A stretch of 64,000 nt of DNA from Streptomyces microflavus. Lineage in GTDB: Bacteria > Actinomycetota > Actinomycetes > Streptomycetales > Streptomycetaceae. Both the position numbers and the translations under genes were made by a program. The notes under the pieces were generated by a model. The model did no database searches. It saw nothing but the letters and a program-made list of their open reading frames with translations, and was not told the DNA's origin. The stretch lies in the NCBI RefSeq assembly GCF_014650075.1, contig NZ_BMUG01000010.1:124001-188000 (forward strand), given 5' to 3'. This document shows, in pieces, positions 8,419 through 17,079 of the stretch. Numbering within the stretch: the stretch's first letter is position 1; every line of letters starts with the position of its first letter.

Positions 8419-8467
8419 GTACGGATGCCCGTCCGCCCCGGTGAGGGGCGGGCGGGCATCCGCGTAC
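8419..8467. terminator. Long hairpin between convergent genes
   Basis: Arms of about 20 bp (around GTACGGATGCCCGTCCGCCCC and its complement) flank the loop GTGA, with one wobble pair. It separates the exporter (+) from the DUF6227-like gene (-). Confidence 0.78.
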
Positions 8468-8488
8468 GGGCATCCGCTCAAAGGGGGT

Positions 8489-9232
8489 TCAGCAGATTCT
8501 GGTGCGGCTCTCCATCGCGGTGCGGGCGGTGTGCTCGTCCTCGTACACCTCGCACATGTGGCGGCCGTCGGGGGTCGCCGTGTGCTCGACCTCCCACAGG
8601 CTCGTCTCGCTGCCGTCCAGCAGCAGGAAGGCGTGCTCGTAGAGCGTGAACCCGGCCTCCTGGCCGTCCACCTGGCACTGGCGCCCGAAGATCTGGGTGA
8701 TGTGGTGGGCGAAGGCGGACCGGAGCAGCCGTGCCTTCGCCGCGTCCGGCCGGTCGCTGTTCTCCGCGCGGCGCAGGACCCGCCGGGCGTGGTCCGCGGA
8801 GTTGTCGGGGGCGTAGGTCCGGGGCATCGGGGCCGGGGGAGCGGACATCAGGACCGTCAGGATCTCCAGGTCCCGGCCTCCCTCGTCGCCGAAGGCCGGG
8901 GCGTCCGAGAAGCTCCCGGCGAGCCGGGCCGCAGCGATGTGGGCGTCGCCCTCGTCGGCGTAGAGCTCGTGGCGGCGGGGGACCTGCTCGTCCCGGCCGC
9001 CGCTGTGCACCAGCTCCCACAGAGTCAGGTCGGAGCCGTCGGTGAGGAGGTAGGTGTGGCGGTAGGTCTCCCGGTGCAGGACGGGGCTGTGGTGCGAGGA
9101 GTGCAGTGAACTGCTGTGCGCCAGCGCCGAACCGAGCAGGTCGACCGTGCTGTCGGGAAGGTCGAAAGAGTTGAGGGCGCGTCGCAGGAGTCGGTCGAGG
9201 TGTTGCTCGGTTGTCTCGTACGGATCGCTCAA
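8489..9232 (-). CDS. DUF6227-like protein with an internal duplication
   Basis: A 247-residue cytoplasmic protein that resembles the Streptomyces family I remember as DUF6227; its function is unknown. The two halves resemble each other. Each has an Arg-rich helix (LLRRALNSFD; VLRRAENSDR), an LLxSAxAH segment, an aromatic strand with xLLxDGS, an LWEhxH motif (LWELVHS; LWEVEHT) and an acidic YADEGDAH or YEDEHTAR end, about 110-120 residues apart. I chose TTG 9232 because GGAG lies 8 bases upstream and this gives MSDPYETTEQHL. Longer frames upstream lack support. It is monocistronic. No enzyme motif seen. Confidence 0.7.
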   Translation of the reverse strand: MSDPYETTEQHLDRLLRRALNSFDLPDSTVDLLGSALAHSSSLHSSHHSPVLHRETYRHTYLLTDGSDLTLWELVHSGGRDEQVPRRHELYADEGDAHIAAARLAGSFSDAPAFGDEGGRDLEILTVLMSAPPAPMPRTYAPDNSADHARRVLRRAENSDRPDAAKARLLRSAFAHHITQIFGRQCQVDGQEAGFTLYEHAFLLLDGSETSLWEVEHTATPDGRHMCEVYEDEHTARTAMESRTRIC

Positions 9233-9452
9233 GGTGCTGTCTCCAGGCCGTCGCCGCGTGTTACTTGGTGCGTGCTTAACGTAGTCCCTGGGTCTGACAT
9301 CGTGACCGGGGTTCGTAAAAACGTAAGGCGCACGAGATAAGTTCCCCGTCTGTTCCCGGCGCATTTCGGGCGGTTGGGGGTGAACTCCCTTGCCTCGGTT
9401 GCGAGTCGGGAGCCCGCGCGCCCCCGCTCGGGCGCCGCGCGCCCCGGCGGTC

Positions 9453-10613
9453 CTACGCTTCGGCGCCGCCGTCCGGGCCGTCCCCGTACAGGTCCGTGTA
9501 GGCGAGGAACGTGCCGCCCGGCCCCTGGACGGTCCGGGCCGCGCGTACCGCCTTCACGATCGCGCGGGCCAGCACATCGGCGCTCGCCGCGAGGATCTCG
9601 TTGACCGCGACCGGGTTCTCCGGGGGCACCCGCACCCGGCCCGTGGCCAGCGCGAACACGGTGTCCCCGTCGGTCAGCAGATGGACCGGGCGCACCGCGC
9701 GGGCCATGCCGTCGTGCGCGGTGCCCGCCAGTTTCTGCGCCTGGGCCCTGACGAGATCCGCGTCCGTCGCGACGACCGCGATCGTGGTGTTGAACGGCGG
9801 CACCCCGCCCCCGGCCGCCTCCGCCGCCTCCCGCTCCCGCGCCAGCCGCCCCACCGCCGCCGCGTGCGTCCCGGCCGAGGGGTGGGCGGGCGGCTCCCCG
9901 ACCCCGTACTCCCCGAACAGCACCCCGGTACGGGGATCGAGCACCGAGCCCGCCGCGTTCACCGCGACCAGGGCGGCGACGGTGACCCCGGAGGTGAGCC
10001 GGACGCTCGCCGTGCCGATGCCGCCCTTGAGCTGCCCGGCCACCGCGCCGCTACCCGCGCCCACGCTTCCCTCGGCTACCGGGGCTCCCGGGCCGGAAGC
10101 GGCCGCCGCCTCCACCGCGGCGCGGCCGGTCGACGCGTCGGGGCGGGCCCGCCAGTCGCCGCCCCGGCCGAGGTCGAACAGGGCCGCGGCCGGAACGACC
10201 GGGACCACCTGGGCGGGTCCGGCGCCGACCCGGACGCCCCGGCCCTGCTCCTCCAGCCAGGCCATCACGCCTGACGCGGCGTCGAGCCCGTACGCGCTGC
10301 CGCCCGTGAGGACGACCGCGTCGACCCGCTGCACCAGGTTGCGCGGATCCAGGGCGTCCGTCTCCCGGGTGCCCGGCCCGCCACCCCGTACATCCACGGC
10401 GGCCACCGCCCCGCCCTCCGGCGCCAGCACCACCGTCGTACCGCTCAACGCCCCGGCCCCGGCCACCCGGGCATGACCGACCCGGATCCCGGCCACATCG
10501 GTCAGCGCGTCCAGCAGTGGGGCGCCCTCCGGCGACGGGACGCCCTCCGGTGATGCGGCGTCCGGCAGCGACACGGCGTCCGGCAGCGGCGAGTGCGGGT
10601 CCTCGGCGGTCAT
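9453..10613 (-). CDS. P1/S58 family N-terminal-nucleophile hydrolase (DmpA/NylC-like)
   Basis: A 386-residue Ntn-type hydrolase of the DmpA/BapA/NylC superfamily, which cuts itself into two chains and then acts as an aminopeptidase or amide hydrolase. The expected self-cleavage point is visible at Asn275-Thr276 in PPFNTTIAVVATDADL. Thr276 would be the new N-terminal nucleophile, as in NylC (Asn266-Thr267) and unlike the Ser of DmpA. Other family segments: LTDVAGIRVGHARV at the N-terminal side, VVLTGGSAYGLDAASGVMAWLE, and GEGSVGAG-like Gly-rich loops. ATG 10613 has GAGGAG 7 bases upstream. The N-terminus is low complexity (SLPDAASPEGVPSPEGAP). No signal peptide. Substrate unknown; a nylon-oligomer role should not be assumed. 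Confidence 0.82.
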   Translation of the reverse strand: MTAEDPHSPLPDAVSLPDAASPEGVPSPEGAPLLDALTDVAGIRVGHARVAGAGALSGTTVVLAPEGGAVAAVDVRGGGPGTRETDALDPRNLVQRVDAVVLTGGSAYGLDAASGVMAWLEEQGRGVRVGAGPAQVVPVVPAAALFDLGRGGDWRARPDASTGRAAVEAAAASGPGAPVAEGSVGAGSGAVAGQLKGGIGTASVRLTSGVTVAALVAVNAAGSVLDPRTGVLFGEYGVGEPPAHPSAGTHAAAVGRLAREREAAEAAGGGVPPFNTTIAVVATDADLVRAQAQKLAGTAHDGMARAVRPVHLLTDGDTVFALATGRVRVPPENPVAVNEILAASADVLARAIVKAVRAARTVQGPGGTFLAYTDLYGDGPDGGAEA

Positions 10614-10781
10614 CGGGCACTCCTCGGGTCGGCGCCCGCGAGCAGGCGCAGGCTCGTGTACGTAGGCTCCGAACGTACCGGCGGTCGCTGGGCCTGTCCC
10701 CTGCGCCTGTCCGGGCGACCCGCTCACCCCCATACCGCCCAAAACGGGTCCAAATGCCGTAGGCGGTCCTACGGTGGCCGA

Positions 10782-11996
10782 GTGACCGAGCCGCCAGAAG
10801 ACCCCGCAGCCCCCGCCACAGCCGAGCCTCACCCACCCAGCGGTTCCGCGGGCGCTCTCCCCGACGGTTTTGCGGGTGCGGTTTCCGACGGTTCTGCGGG
10901 GCCGATCCCCGGCGGGTCAGAGCGGGCGATCCCCGGCGACTCCACCGCCGCATCCCCCGCCACCACCGGCCCCCGGTCGGTCACCACCCGGGCAACCCTG
11001 GTCGGCGTGGTGGTCTCCGCCCTGCTGATCCTCGCGATCGTGCTCGGCAGCCGCATGCTGCGCAACTTCGACTCGGCGCTCCTTCCCTACGCCGTGGCCA
11101 CTGTCTTCCTCGCCTTCGGCGTCGCCTACCGCTACACGGTCTGGATCTCCGCCCCCGGCGCCCGACGCCTCTTCCGACAGGGCTGGCGCAGCCTCTTCTC
11201 GTACGAGAACTTCCGTCAGGCCCCCACCGCGCTGCCGAAGATGATCGCCACCTACCTCGGCTTCCAGAAGTTCCTCGGCGCCCGGTCCCACGCCCGCTGG
11301 GCCGCTCACCAGTTGATCTTCTGGGGCTGCATCCTCGCCGCGCTGATCACCTTCCCGCTCACCTGGGGCTGGTTCACCTTCACCTCAGGCAGCGGCTCGG
11401 GGCCCGGCTACGAGATGCGGATCTGGGGCATCAAGATCCTCGGCTTCGACTCCCTCTCTGTCCTCGGCTGGCTGATGTTCCACGGCCTCGACATCGCAGC
11501 CGTCCTCGTCATCCCCGGCGCCTCGTACTTCCTGTGGCGCCGGATGAAGGACCGCGGCGCCTCGACCGGCCAGCGTTTCGCCTACGACCTGGTACCGCTG
11601 ATCGCACTGATCGTCATCTCCGTGACCGGGCTGCTGCTCACCTTCTCCTCGATCTTCCTGCACGGCGGCGGCTACCAGTTCCTGGCGATCCTCCACATGG
11701 TCTCGGTGGTCTTCACCCTCATCTACATCCCGTTCGGCAAGTTCTTCCACATCGTCCAGCGCCCGGCCGCGGTCGGCATGCAGCTGTTCAAGTACACCGG
11801 CCGCCAGGACGACAAGGTCTTCGCCTGCCGCCGCTGCGAGGAACCCATCGACACCGGCCCCTACGTCGAGAACCTGCGGGGCACCATGCGTGACCTCCGG
11901 CTCGGCTTCGACGCCTGGGCCGAGTACTGCCCGCGCTGCAAGCGGGTGCTGCGCGGCAGCGCCTACCTCTCCCAGGTGAAGAAGGGCTTCAAGTGA
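10782..11996 (+). CDS. NarI-like cytochrome-b membrane subunit with a C-terminal Cys pair domain
   Basis: A 404-residue integral membrane protein, first gene of a five-gene redox operon. After about 65 disordered residues come five or six helices. Histidines placed as in NarI/HdrE-type di-haem cytochromes are seen in ARSHARWAAHQLIFWG, MFHGLDIAAVLVI and ILHMVSVVFTLIYIPFGKFFH. The tail carries two CxxC pairs (FACRRCEE and YCPRCKR), likely a small zinc or iron ribbon on the cytoplasmic side. It would pass electrons between the quinone pool and its partners. The GTG start at 10782 is inferred. Its stop overlaps the next gene (GTGA), showing translational coupling. Haem binding is inference. Confidence 0.72.
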   Translation: MTEPPEDPAAPATAEPHPPSGSAGALPDGFAGAVSDGSAGPIPGGSERAIPGDSTAASPATTGPRSVTTRATLVGVVVSALLILAIVLGSRMLRNFDSALLPYAVATVFLAFGVAYRYTVWISAPGARRLFRQGWRSLFSYENFRQAPTALPKMIATYLGFQKFLGARSHARWAAHQLIFWGCILAALITFPLTWGWFTFTSGSGSGPGYEMRIWGIKILGFDSLSVLGWLMFHGLDIAAVLVIPGASYFLWRRMKDRGASTGQRFAYDLVPLIALIVISVTGLLLTFSSIFLHGGGYQFLAILHMVSVVFTLIYIPFGKFFHIVQRPAAVGMQLFKYTGRQDDKVFACRRCEEPIDTGPYVENLRGTMRDLRLGFDAWAEYCPRCKRVLRGSAYLSQVKKGFK

Positions 11997-14320
11997 CCGC
12001 GGATCCGCAAGCTGCCGCCGACCGCCGCACGTTCATCCCGCTCGACCCCTCCCTCGCACCGCCCGGCACCCGCGCCTTCCGGGACGCGGGCTCCATCCCG
12101 GCCGACAAGTGGCACGCCGATCAGAACGGCGAGACGCTGGTGCCCACCCACTGCTGCTTCTGCGGTGTCCAGTGCGGGATGTATCTGCGGGTGGACCGCG
12201 GCGGCAAGGTCTTCGGCGTCGAACCCCGCAACCACGACATCAACCGGATGCGGCTCTGCCCCAAGGGCATCAACGCCTACCAGCAGGTCAACCACCCCGA
12301 CCGGCTCACCGCCCCGCTGATGCGCCGGTCCCGCGACGAGGAGTTCCGGGAGGCCTCCTGGGAGGAGGCGCTCGACTTCACCGTCTCCGAGATCCAGCGC
12401 ATCCAGCAGACCTACGGCAACGACGCCTTCGGGCTGCTCGGCGGCGCCAGCCTCTTCTCCGAGAAGACGTATCTGGTGGGCAAGTTCGCCCGGGTCGCCC
12501 TCAAGTCCCGGCACGTCGACTACAACGGCCGTCTCTGCATGGTCAGCGCGGCGGGCGCCAACAAGCTCGCCTTCGGCATCGACCGGGCCGGCAACCCCTT
12601 CTCCGACATCCTCCTCACCGACTGCCTCCTCATCGCCGGCTCCAACGTCGGCGAGTGCTTCCCCGTGATGACCCAGTACGTCTGGGGAGCCCGGGACCGC
12701 GGGGCGAGCCTCATCGTCATCGACCCGCGCGAGACCGCCATCGCCCGGACCGCCGACATCCACGTCGCCCTCAAACCCGGCACCGACTCGGCCTTCTTCA
12801 CCTCCGTACTGAACGTCGTCATCGAGGAAGGGCTCACCGACGAGAACTACCTCGCCGCCCACGCCACCGGCTGGGAGGAGGTCAAGGCCAAGGCGGCCGA
12901 GTACCCGCCGTCCCGTGCCGCCGCGATCTGCGGCATCCCCGCCGAACAGATCGTGCAGGTCGCCCGCACCTTCGCCCGCGCCCCCAAGGCCATGGCCTGG
13001 CACGCCCGGGGCATCGAGCACCACTCGCAGGGCGTCGAGAACTGCCTCTCCGTGATCAGCCTCTGCACCGCCACCGGCCACATCGGCAAGCCCGGCGCCG
13101 GCTACGGCACCATCACCGGCCAGGGCAACGGGCAGGGCGGCCGCGAGCACGGCCAGAAGTCCGACCTCCTGCCGGGCGGGCGCTCCATCACCAATCCGGA
13201 GCACCGCCGTCAGATCTGCGAGATCTGGGGCATCGAGGAGTCCGAACTCCCGCCCGCAGGCACCTCCATGATGGAGATGGTCTGGCAGATGCAGCGCCAC
13301 GAGATCCGCGGCCTGATCGGCATCTGCAACAACCCGTTCGTCTCCCTGCCCAACTACCGGGTGGTCAAGGAGGGGTACGACGCCACCGAGTTCCACGCCC
13401 AATTCGACTTCTTCCTCTCCGAGACCGCCGCCAACGCGCATGTCGTCTTCCCCGTCACCACCTGGGCCGAGGACGAAGGGGTGATGGCCAACGCCGAGGC
13501 CCGCGTGGTCAAGCACAACAAGGCCCAGGACCCGCCGCCCGGCGTCCGCACCGACACCTGGGTGATGTGCGAACTCGCCCGTCGGCTCGGCGCCGGGGAC
13601 AAATTCGACTTCCCCGACTCCCGGGCGGTCTTCGACGAGCTGCGCATCGCCTCCGCCGGCACCGTCAACGACTACTACGGCATCACCTACGAACGGCTGG
13701 AGGAGACCGGCGGCATCGCCTGGCCCTGCCCCTCCACCGACCACCCCGGCACCCCGCGCCTCTTCGAGGACGGGAAGACCTACCATCCCGACGGCAAGAT
13801 CCACCTCCAGGCCGTCGAGTGGCACCCGCCGATGGACCCGTACGACGACGAGCACCCCATGTCGCTCACCACCGGCCGGACCGTGGCCCACTTCCTCTCC
13901 GGCAACCAGACCCGCAGGCTCGGAGCCCTCGTGGAGCAGACCCCGCGCCCCTGGGCCGAGATCCACCCCTCCCACGGCTTCCGCAACGGCGAGCCCGTCC
14001 GGGTCGTCACCCGGCGCGGCAGCGAGGTCTTCCCCGCCCTGGTCACCGAGGCGATCCGCCCCGACACCGTCTTCATCCCCTACCACTGGCCGGTCCCCAC
14101 CGCCGCCAACGCCCTCACCATCGACGCCCTCGACCCCCGCTCCAAGATCCCCGAGTACAAGGTGTGCGCCTGCCGTATCGAGCACGCCGACCGGATCGAC
14201 GAGGTCCCCGCACCCCCGGTCGCCCCCGGCCATGTCGCCTACCCGGAAACCCAGGTCTCCCGAACCGACCCGCTGCCTCCCACGTCCCCCCAGGGCCGTG
14301 GCACCTCGGAGAGGAGCTGA
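11993..14320 (+). CDS. Molybdopterin (bis-MGD) oxidoreductase catalytic subunit
   Basis: A 775-residue catalytic subunit of the DMSO reductase superfamily. An N-terminal [4Fe-4S] site is formed by Cys54, Cys57, Cys61 and Cys89 (CFCGVQC ... LCPKG). The likely Mo/W ligand is the Cys in DYNGRLCMVSAAGAN, most like Nas/Nap nitrate reductases and related formate dehydrogenases. Other cofactor loops: LIAGSNVGECFPV, LIVIDPRETAIARTADIHV, GQGNGQGGREHGQKSDLLPG and LTTGRTVAHFLSGNQTRR. There is no Tat signal, so it is cytoplasmic. GTG overlaps the upstream stop by 4 bases. The substrate is not fixed by sequence: nitrate reductase or formate dehydrogenase activity is possible. The Mo cofactor genes moeA, moaC and mog lie 13 kb away. 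Confidence 0.85.
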   Translation: MTADPQAAADRRTFIPLDPSLAPPGTRAFRDAGSIPADKWHADQNGETLVPTHCCFCGVQCGMYLRVDRGGKVFGVEPRNHDINRMRLCPKGINAYQQVNHPDRLTAPLMRRSRDEEFREASWEEALDFTVSEIQRIQQTYGNDAFGLLGGASLFSEKTYLVGKFARVALKSRHVDYNGRLCMVSAAGANKLAFGIDRAGNPFSDILLTDCLLIAGSNVGECFPVMTQYVWGARDRGASLIVIDPRETAIARTADIHVALKPGTDSAFFTSVLNVVIEEGLTDENYLAAHATGWEEVKAKAAEYPPSRAAAICGIPAEQIVQVARTFARAPKAMAWHARGIEHHSQGVENCLSVISLCTATGHIGKPGAGYGTITGQGNGQGGREHGQKSDLLPGGRSITNPEHRRQICEIWGIEESELPPAGTSMMEMVWQMQRHEIRGLIGICNNPFVSLPNYRVVKEGYDATEFHAQFDFFLSETAANAHVVFPVTTWAEDEGVMANAEARVVKHNKAQDPPPGVRTDTWVMCELARRLGAGDKFDFPDSRAVFDELRIASAGTVNDYYGITYERLEETGGIAWPCPSTDHPGTPRLFEDGKTYHPDGKIHLQAVEWHPPMDPYDDEHPMSLTTGRTVAHFLSGNQTRRLGALVEQTPRPWAEIHPSHGFRNGEPVRVVTRRGSEVFPALVTEAIRPDTVFIPYHWPVPTAANALTIDALDPRSKIPEYKVCACRIEHADRIDEVPAPPVAPGHVAYPETQVSRTDPLPPTSPQGRGTSERS

Positions 14321-14326
14321 TCCCCC

Positions 14327-14929
14327 ATGATGGGCAGAACGATCTTCATCGACCCGGGGCGCTGCATCGGCTGCCAGGCCTGTGTCTCCGCCTGCCGCGA
14401 ATGCGACTCGCACCGCGGGAAATCGATGATCCACCTCGACTACACCGACGAGGGCCACTCCGTCGCCTCCCTTCCCACCGTCTGCATGCACTGCGAGGAC
14501 CCGGTCGCCCCCTGCGCCGAGGTCTGCCCCGCCGACGCGATCCTGGTGACCGCCGACGGTGTGGTGCAGCAGGCCGACACCACCCGCTGCATCGGCTGCG
14601 CCAACTGCGTCAACGCCTGCCCCTTCGGCGTCCCGAAGATCGACCTCGGCGCGAAGCTCCAGCTGAAGTGCAACCTCTGCTACGACCGCACCGCCTACGG
14701 CCTCGCCCCCATGTGCGCCACCGTCTGCCCGACCGGAGCGCTCTTCTACGGGACCGTCGAGGAGCTCCAGGCCGAGCGCCCCGGTGTCCAGGTCGCCGAC
14801 ACCTTCGTCTTCGGCGAGACCGAGGTCCGCACCGGCGTGGCCATGGTCGTCCCCGCCGAGAAGGTGCAGTGGCCGGTCCCCGGCGGTCTGCCCGTCGTCG
14901 AGATCAACGGGAAGGACGTCCGCCGGTGA
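14327..14929 (+). CDS. Four-cluster [4Fe-4S] ferredoxin subunit (HybA/DmsB/NrfC type)
   Basis: A 200-residue electron-transfer subunit. Four cysteine groups are complete: GRCIGCQACVSACRECD; VCMHCEDPVAPCAEVCP; RCIGCANCVNACPFG; and KCNLCYDRTAYGLAPMCATVCP. Each provides the ligands for a [4Fe-4S] cluster, 16 iron atoms in all. This layout is standard for the second subunit of membrane-linked molybdoenzymes. ATG 14327 (or 14330) follows a strong GGAGAGGAG. No export signal, so it probably pairs with the molybdopterin subunit in the cytoplasm and hands electrons to the membrane subunit. Its stop overlaps the Rieske start. Confidence 0.88.
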   Translation: MMGRTIFIDPGRCIGCQACVSACRECDSHRGKSMIHLDYTDEGHSVASLPTVCMHCEDPVAPCAEVCPADAILVTADGVVQQADTTRCIGCANCVNACPFGVPKIDLGAKLQLKCNLCYDRTAYGLAPMCATVCPTGALFYGTVEELQAERPGVQVADTFVFGETEVRTGVAMVVPAEKVQWPVPGGLPVVEINGKDVRR

Positions 14930-15678
14930 GCGTCACCGAACAGCAGCAGGGCGGCGAGCACCCCTCCGGTGGAGACCCGCGCGAGGCGCTCCAGGACCGG
15001 ATCGCCGCCGACTCCCTCACCTCCCGGCGCGACTACCTCCGGATCGTCACCACCGTCTCCGGCGGTCTCGCCGTCGGCGGCATCGGCGTGGCCGCGGGCA
15101 TCCTGCACCGCCACGGCGACGGTGAGGAGGGCAAGGCACCCGAGCCGAAACGCATCGCCCAGCGGCTCCCGCCCGGCCAGTCCATCGCCTTCCGCTACCC
15201 GGGCGAGGAGGACCGGGCCGTCGCCGTCCGGCTCGACGACGGCACCCTCGTCGGCTACTCCGCCGTCTGCACCCACCTCGCCTGCGCCGTGCTCTGGCGC
15301 AAGGACCGGGGCCGGGAGGGCGAGCTGTACTGCCCCTGCCACGAGGGCGTCTTCGACGCCCGCTCCGGCGAGGTGACCGCCGGGCCGCCCCCGCGCGGAC
15401 TGCCGAAGGTCGTGGTCATCGAGGAGGCCGACGGCAGTATCTGGGCCGTCGGGACCACCCGCTCCGGCGAGAGCGTCGAGGCGGGCCTCTGCCGCCAGCT
15501 CGGCGGCGAACGCCCCGACCTCGCGGCCCGTATCGGCTGCCCCGACATCGGCAGCGGCGCCGAATCCCCGCCCCGGGCCGCGGGAGCCGCCTCCCGGGGC
15601 GGCGGTGCGGCGGCGCCGGGCCGAGCCGGGGCTTCCCCCGTCTCCGGCCGCACCGAGACCCCCGGCAGGCGGGCATGA
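14926..15678 (+). CDS. Tat-anchored Rieske [2Fe-2S] protein
   Basis: A 250-residue iron-sulfur protein. A twin-arginine motif (SRRDYLRIVTT, about residues 33-43) precedes one hydrophobic helix, the usual Tat signal-anchor of Rieske proteins. Cluster ligands are Cys115-x-His117 and Cys136-x2-His139. Cys120 and Cys138 could form the disulfide typical of high-potential bc1/b6f-type Rieske proteins (CTHLAC ... CPCHEG). The last about 50 residues are a Gly/Ala/Pro-rich tail. The cluster would lie outside the membrane while the Mo and ferredoxin subunits stay inside, so the membrane subunit may connect them. It overlaps both neighbours by 4 bases. Confidence 0.88.
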   Translation: MSVTEQQQGGEHPSGGDPREALQDRIAADSLTSRRDYLRIVTTVSGGLAVGGIGVAAGILHRHGDGEEGKAPEPKRIAQRLPPGQSIAFRYPGEEDRAVAVRLDDGTLVGYSAVCTHLACAVLWRKDRGREGELYCPCHEGVFDARSGEVTAGPPPRGLPKVVVIEEADGSIWAVGTTRSGESVEAGLCRQLGGERPDLAARIGCPDIGSGAESPPRAAGAASRGGGAAAPGRAGASPVSGRTETPGRRA

Positions 15679-16070
15679 CCGACGCCCCGCACCCCGAGCA
15701 GCCGCTGCCGCCCCCGGGCAGCCACTACCCCACGTACCGCCCCGGCAGTGCCGACCCCGCGCTGAACCGGCCCGTCCACGAGCGCTATCCGCAGATCCGC
15801 CCCACCAGCGGCTACGGAGACCCGCGCGTCCACCACACCGGGCCCGGCCCCGGCGCGGGCACCGACCAGGATCCCGAGCGCTCCTCGAAACTGACCGCCC
15901 GCCTCGCCCTGGCGATGACCGTGGTCATCGGCCAGCTCTGGGGCCTGACGGTGCTGATCGACGAGTGGATGGAAGGCAACACCGGCACGGCCTGGTGGGG
16001 GGCCGGCTTCCTCTGTCTGTCGTTCCTCGTAGTGCTCGGCCTGTGGCTGATCGACCCGAAGGACCGCTGA
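15675..16070 (+). CDS. Small membrane protein of the redox operon
   Basis: A 131-residue protein of unknown family. The first 70 residues are Pro/His/Tyr-rich and likely disordered. Then come two predicted helices (LALAMTVVIGQLWGLTVLI and WGAGFLCLSFLVVLGLWLI) joined by a short acidic turn, with a charged end DPKDR. ATG overlaps the Rieske stop (ATGA), so it is translated with the redox genes and may be a structural or assembly subunit. No cofactor motif is visible. Confidence 0.75.
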   Translation: MTDAPHPEQPLPPPGSHYPTYRPGSADPALNRPVHERYPQIRPTSGYGDPRVHHTGPGPGAGTDQDPERSSKLTARLALAMTVVIGQLWGLTVLIDEWMEGNTGTAWWGAGFLCLSFLVVLGLWLIDPKDR

Positions 16071-16167
16071 CGGCCACCGGGCCTGGAAGCGGGACGCGGC
16101 CCGCCGGGGGATCCGCCCGGTCCGGCGGCGGCCCGCACCCCACCGCCGGCCGCCGTACCCTGAAGAC

Positions 16168-16392
16168 ATGAGTGCCGCCCCCGCCCCCGGCCCGCGAGAT
16201 GCGAAGCAGCAGCAGCCGCAGGCACAGCCGCCCGAGGAACCGAAGCCCAAGCCGGTTCTGATCTTCGACGATCCGCTGGACCAGCAGTCCGCGGACGACA
16301 CGGACCGGGGATGGGGTGAGCGGCCCTCCGCCGGCTCCGGCGCCGCCGACCTCGCGCGCTTCCTCGACGAGAAGCCGCCCCACCACATCTGA
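16168..16392 (+). CDS. Small hypothetical protein
   Basis: A 74-residue, Pro/Gln/Asp-rich soluble protein with no known domain (PVLIFDDPLDQQSADDTDRG in the middle; ends FLDEKPPHHI). Codon usage fits a real gene. No ribosome site is seen before ATG 16168, but TACCCT sits 7-8 bases upstream, which would suit a leaderless transcript. It converges on mscL with only 16 bases between. Confidence 0.55.
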   Translation: MSAAPAPGPRDAKQQQPQAQPPEEPKPKPVLIFDDPLDQQSADDTDRGWGERPSAGSGAADLARFLDEKPPHHI

Positions 16393-16408
16393 ACCGCTGA
16401 ACGGCCGG

Positions 16409-16966
16409 CTACCGCTCCCCGTCCCGGCCCGGCAGCGCCCCGCCGCCGTCCTCGCCCGGCCCAACGGTGCCGAACCCGCCGGTCCCAGCCCCACTGACAC
16501 CGCTCGCGCCACCATCGCGCTGCGCGACCAGGGCGTCGCGGATCTCCTTGAGCACCTCCAGTTCGCTCACCTCCAGCGTCTCCTGCACGCCCTCCTTGGC
16601 GGCCTGCATCGCCGCCCGCCGGGCCAGGTACTTGGCCATCGGCAGCACCATCAGGAAGTACACGACGGCGGCGGTGATCAGGAAGCTGAGGGCGGCGCTG
16701 AGCACCGAGCCCCACAGGATCTCGATCCCGTCCATCTCGCCGGTGGCCGGGTCCTTGGCGCAGGGGCCCTGGAGGCAGGAGCTGTAGTTGTCCAGGTCCT
16801 GCGTCCCGAACGCACCGACCAGGGGGTTGATGACGCCCTTGACGACGGCGTTCACGATGTTCGTGAACGCGGCGCCGATGACGACAGCCACCGCGAGGTC
16901 GATCACATTGCCGCGCGTCAGGAAGGCCTTGAAGCCCTCCAGCAGACTGACCTTCTTCTCGCTCAC
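16409..16966 (-). CDS. mscL: Large-conductance mechanosensitive channel MscL
   Basis: Pentameric pressure-release channel of the inner membrane. The family start is clear: LLEGFKAFLTRGNVIDLAVAVVIGAAF, the amphipathic N-helix and pore-lining TM1, then a periplasmic loop and TM2 (FLITAAVVYFLMVLPMAKYL). At 185 residues it is longer than the usual 130-150, mainly from the cysteine-containing loop (SSCLQGPCAKD) and a Gly-rich C-tail. GTG 16966 has AGAAGG 8 bases upstream. It protects against osmotic downshock. The two loop cysteines are only four residues apart and might form a small disulfide outside the membrane. Confidence 0.92.
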   Translation of the reverse strand: MSEKKVSLLEGFKAFLTRGNVIDLAVAVVIGAAFTNIVNAVVKGVINPLVGAFGTQDLDNYSSCLQGPCAKDPATGEMDGIEILWGSVLSAALSFLITAAVVYFLMVLPMAKYLARRAAMQAAKEGVQETLEVSELEVLKEIRDALVAQRDGGASGVSGAGTGGFGTVGPGEDGGGALPGRDGER

Positions 16967-17079
16967 AGGTGAGCCTTCTTTCGCATGTGCGGTGACGGGA
17001 GCAAACTGCTCCGCCACCTAAGGCGGCAGAAGGCGGCACTGTCCAATCCGGTAATGCCCACGGGTGACTTGAGAGAGCG

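Noticed and set aside
11963..14491. 842-residue minus-strand frame opposite the molybdopterin subunit
   Set aside because: Shadow of the coding strand; composition is Gly/Val/Asp rich with no motif.
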